The notes under the pieces were generated by a model, which saw nothing but the letters and a program-made list of their open reading frames with translations, did no database searches and was not told the origin of the DNA. A program made the position numbers and the translations under genes. From Marinoscillum luteum (lineage in GTDB: Bacteria; Bacteroidota; Bacteroidia; Cytophagales; Cyclobacteriaceae): a stretch of 64,000 bases of DNA. Positions 61,632-64,000 of the stretch are shown here, in pieces. How positions within the stretch are numbered: the first letter of the stretch is position 1; each line of letters opens with the position of its first letter. The stretch lies in the NCBI RefSeq assembly GCF_044005705.1, contig NZ_JBIPKE010000015.1, forward strand, positions 1 to 64,000. The letters run 5' to 3'.

Positions 61632-61923
61632 ATGTATTACACTTATGTTCTATACAGTGAAAAAGACGGAAAACTGTATGTAGGGTACACTGAAGATTTG
61701 AAATTAAGAATTAGTCAGCACGATAAAGGATTGGTACAATCAACAAAATCCAGACGGCCATTGATTTTGATTTATTATGAAGTTTGTTGTGAGAAGTGGG
61801 ATGCCATTAAAAGAGAGAAATATTTCAAGACTCACTATGGCCGTATGTTTATTAAAAATCGGCTTAAAACGTGGTTTGAGAATCGTGCGGGCTAATTCTT
61901 ATTCCACACGGGTGTTATATAAT
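61246..61923. repeat. Inverted 12-mers flanking the GIY-YIG gene
   Basis: ATTATATAACAC (61246-61257) and GTGTTATATAAT (61912-61923) are perfect inverse copies 654 bases apart with the GIY-YIG gene between them. The adjacent bases are similar too (ACACGGGCG; CACACGGGTG inverted only in part). Could be ends of a small passive element or remnants of a repeat family. Confidence 0.4.
61632..61895 (+). CDS. GIY-YIG nuclease-domain protein
   Basis: 87 aa, the UvrC/YhbQ-like minimal form. It begins MYYTYVLYSEKDGKLYVGYT with the G-I-Y/Y-I-G equivalents YYTYVL and LYVGYT. R26 follows in LKLRISQHDKG, and ALI-K-type residues end the fold (REKYFKTHYGRMFIKNRL). Bacteroidota genomes carry many scattered copies. 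It lies alone between inverted ATTATATAACAC words. May be a DNA repair or mobile-element nuclease. Confidence 0.88.
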   Translation: MYYTYVLYSEKDGKLYVGYTEDLKLRISQHDKGLVQSTKSRRPLILIYYEVCCEKWDAIKREKYFKTHYGRMFIKNRLKTWFENRAG

Positions 61924-62103
61924 GGCCTGTGTTATGTTAATATAGCTTTGGCTTGAGTGGGTAGGGGATAAAGTTTTTTTAAAGGGAAGGAAAAAATTAA
62001 ACAAAGAAGCAAAGTCATGATGTTTTACAGAAACTAACACGCTTTTGGCATCTTAGCCAGAGAGGGGGATTGAGCGGATGCCAAATGGGTGGGTATTTTA
62101 AAA

Positions 62104-62697
62104 CTAATCTTGGCATGTAAACCAATAGTCAGCTTCCTCCCAAAGATCGGAATTTTTAGTATTGTTTGACATTATGTAAACATGATAATCAGTTTGGGTT
62201 TTATTTTTATCTTGTGTTATGGCCGAAGTGAATTTATAACTACTTGAAATTACATATGAAATTGAGTAGTTATTACCCTTATAGATTTGAAATGTTCGAT
62301 TAAGATTGTGTTCTTGACTAATTAGCTTATCGAATGAGCAAATCTTATCAACCTTCAATGAAGTAATGTCCTTGAAAAGGGAACTAAAACCTTGGCTGTT
62401 CCTTAGAATTAAGTGCAAAAAAAATCCATCATCATCATCTCTGTAAATGTGTAGAAAATCTATATCTTCTAAATAAATCGATTCTTCTGTGCTTTTGTCG
62501 TTTTTCCATGTATAGTGTTTCCAATTTTTTGAATCTCGATTAAATTCCGTAACACCCTTATAATCAAAGCCATAATTAAGGACATCTAAACTAATTTCCA
62601 TAGTTTCCTTGTTGTTCATTCTTATTAAATCAATTAGTTTAATTTGATCTAGATTTTGAGGAAATGTGAATGCAAGAAGTAATGAAAAGTAAATCAT
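62104..62697 (-). CDS. Exported protein of unknown function
   Basis: 197 aa from ATG 62697 (MIYFSLLLAFTFPQ), a short signal peptide; the open frame upstream adds hydrophobic residues not needed for export. The mature part is rich in Asp, Asn, Lys, Tyr with a run of acidic residues (IYRDDDDGFF) and no Cys except near both ends (KICSFD, FTCQD). Composition is more AT-rich than neighbouring genes. Divergent from the NTase gene with only 46 bases between. Confidence 0.55.
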   Translation of the reverse strand: MIYFSLLLAFTFPQNLDQIKLIDLIRMNNKETMEISLDVLNYGFDYKGVTEFNRDSKNWKHYTWKNDKSTEESIYLEDIDFLHIYRDDDDGFFLHLILRNSQGFSSLFKDITSLKVDKICSFDKLISQEHNLNRTFQIYKGNNYSISYVISSSYKFTSAITQDKNKTQTDYHVYIMSNNTKNSDLWEEADYWFTCQD

Positions 62698-62743
62698 AAG
62701 TATGTATTTTATATGAATTAAATGTATATCGGATATTGTAGTA

Positions 62744-63547
62744 ATGCAAAAGAATATGGAGCTAAACCAAAAAGAATATGATTTAATAGCAGACTCAATA
62801 CCAAACAACGCAATGCCTATATTGAATAAAGAGGAAAGATTAAGATTTTATTATCTACATCGAACTTTACAAAAAAACATTGAACACTCAATGAATGATC
62901 ATTTATGCGCAATAAGAAAGAAAAAGTTGTCAAATCCAGGATTCATTTTAAGCAATGAAGAAAGACTTTTCATTTACGATTATTTAAATCAAAAGAGGAA
63001 GTCTGTTAGATTAAATCGATATGAATACAATCAATTAGCTTTTCTAGGAACCAATCTTAACGTGGTAAACGATTTTGATATTCCGAAATGGCCTAATATT
63101 AAGACTACAACATTGGAAGATATAAAGGTTCAATTGTCCATGAGCAGTGATCAAAGGAAAATGCTTTTTCAAGTATTAAAAGAAGGAATAGATCTCTGTA
63201 TAAAAAAATTCAAATCGGACAAACTGGGCTTCATTATTGGTGGAAGTTATGTCGATGAACAAAATATTTACCCAAATGATATTGATCTTATTGTAATTCT
63301 TCCAATTGATGCCTTTCAAAATAACCTATATGATAATGTAAGGTTAAAAATCACTGATCAATTTATGGTTGATGACAATAAAAGAGGCTTATTTGATTTA
63401 ATAATAATACCTGATAATTACTCAATACTTCAGTATATGTCTTTTAGTAGAATAATATTATTGAGTAATACTCCAATGATGAGGAGTGAATACAATATTA
63501 AGAATCAAGAATATACCTTTCGAGATCTTTTGAAAATAAATATGTAA
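62744..63547 (+). CDS. Nucleotidyltransferase-fold protein (DUF6932-like)
   Basis: 267 aa. The C-terminal domain has an NTase signature: IIGG167-S168-YVDEQ, then PND179-I-D181-LIVILP, matching G-S-x-D-x-D of the MNT/polymerase-beta group, and FDLIIIPDN where the third acid would lie. The N-terminal 120 residues are helical and Asn/Lys-rich. AT-rich composition as for its divergent neighbour. Could be an antitoxin-type or tRNA-modifying NTase; DUF6932 is the nearest family I recall. ATG 62756 is an alternative start. Confidence 0.6.
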   Translation: MQKNMELNQKEYDLIADSIPNNAMPILNKEERLRFYYLHRTLQKNIEHSMNDHLCAIRKKKLSNPGFILSNEERLFIYDYLNQKRKSVRLNRYEYNQLAFLGTNLNVVNDFDIPKWPNIKTTTLEDIKVQLSMSSDQRKMLFQVLKEGIDLCIKKFKSDKLGFIIGGSYVDEQNIYPNDIDLIVILPIDAFQNNLYDNVRLKITDQFMVDDNKRGLFDLIIIPDNYSILQYMSFSRIILLSNTPMMRSEYNIKNQEYTFRDLLKINM

Positions 63548-64000
63548 TGTTGATTTGAGCGTTGGCTAGCCAAAATACCGGGCGTGCCTAAGCCTTGCGG
63601 GTGGATAGTGATTATTTTGGCTTGATTTTTTGAATACTTTTTTATCAAGAAAAAAGTATTTGCCTGCCCGGCACAAGGGCTTGCAGAAGCTGAAAAAAGA
63701 AATCAACTGGGATTATTTAGCAGAAACATCATTTGTATCGCTAACCAAAAGAAATTCAGAAACCAATTGCTCAAGGAATTCAAAACTTGATACTTAGTAA
63801 GTCGGTGGCTATCGAAATAAAGCGTTGGTTCGCAAAGTGTATCACAGGCAAATTCCTGATCGCTGAGAATGCTGTATTTGAAATTAAATTGACCATTGGT
63901 ACGGAATAATGAAAAATAGAACGACAGCCTTTGCCTGGGATTCTCTTTGCTTTGGGCTGCAACTTGCGCCTTAGCGCAAAAGAGCGTTGGCAAAAAAACT
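63548..64000. other. Terminal repeat-bearing gap
   Basis: Contains a second copy of the composite block seen at 60891: TGATTATTTTG (63609-63619), the 20-mer ending AATACTTTTTT (63624-63643) and AAAGTATTTGCCTGCC (63653-63668). Here AATACTTTTTT-ATCAAG-AAAAAAGTATT (63633-63660) is a perfect 11-base hairpin. AGCGTTGG recurs at about 63557, 63818 and 63983. A minus-strand frame (63703-63993) is not convincing. The window ends here. Confidence 0.55.

Noticed and set aside
63703..63993. 96-codon minus-strand open frame at the window end
   Set aside because: No motif, overlaps repeated words (AGCGTTGG), and is followed by the window edge; possible remnant but not supportable.
1..64000. CRISPR arrays, rRNA and tRNA genes
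   Set aside because: Looked for regularly spaced direct repeats and cloverleaf-like or conserved rRNA sequence; only the 32-33 base tandem arms at 55290 are regular, and they belong to the palindromic repeat family.

Overview
The window reads as a member of the Bacteroidota, most likely a Cytophagales-type marine or soil bacterium. Evidence: promoters of the form TTG-N19/20-TAnnTTTG (best at 16789-16818, 10393-10423 and 37628-37657), a type IX secretion C-terminal sorting domain (49348-51951), RteC and IntDOT-type mobile-element genes, and families largely confined to this phylum (HYC_CC_PP, DUF6660-like, DUF3347, GDCCVxC). Base composition is AT-rich apart from a few intergenic blocks. No rRNA, tRNA or CRISPR array was seen.

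Region 1 (1 to about 47.8 kb) is a mobile heavy-metal resistance island. It opens with a tyrosine integrase. Next come a deletion scar in an old arsR locus, a Fur-type regulator and a CzcA-TolC fusion pump with its adaptor and two cation transporters. A DtxR-type regulator then diverges from a di-heme cytochrome/Rieske/porin operon. An ArsR-controlled mercury operon (MerTP, MerP-like, MerA with two HMA domains) follows, then a second metal-transport block under a CsoR-like protein, whose three promoters share one sequence motif. The metal block closes with a large copper/silver block: CusA, CusC, CusB, HMA and DUF3347 proteins, SCO and a P-type ATPase. From 34.9 to 47.6 kb lies the element backbone: RteC, an excisionase-like HTH protein, a replication-type protein, a DnaC-like ATPase, small unknowns and a minus-strand lysis-like module. 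No conjugation genes are visible. Inside the backbone is a five-gene cargo operon (37.6-43.4 kb): XRE regulator, DNA methyltransferase, double-GHKL ATPase, receiver-like protein and HNH nuclease. It looks like a restriction or defence system built around a phosphorelay-like pair. A truncated DoxX gene and nested inverted repeats near 47.8 kb may mark the right end.

Region 2 (47.8-56 kb) looks chromosomal: a SPOR protein, a T9SS-exported CotH protein, a FIST/hybrid histidine kinase pair and a GreB-type factor. Three intergenic gaps carry copies of an extragenic palindromic repeat (CGTCATTCCGGTTT and its complement).

Region 3 (56-64 kb) is a second accessory region of scattered genes and repeat-rich gaps. 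Its centre is a translationally coupled six-gene operon (56.66-60.10 kb): a 57-aa basic protein, a CD-NTase, an E2-like protein with a SEC-C tail, a membrane protein with a probable STING domain, a 38-aa membrane peptide and a second CD-NTase. This is a CBASS-type anti-phage operon with an unusual composition, and with the methyltransferase/GHKL/receiver/HNH operon it is the best candidate for an undescribed system here.
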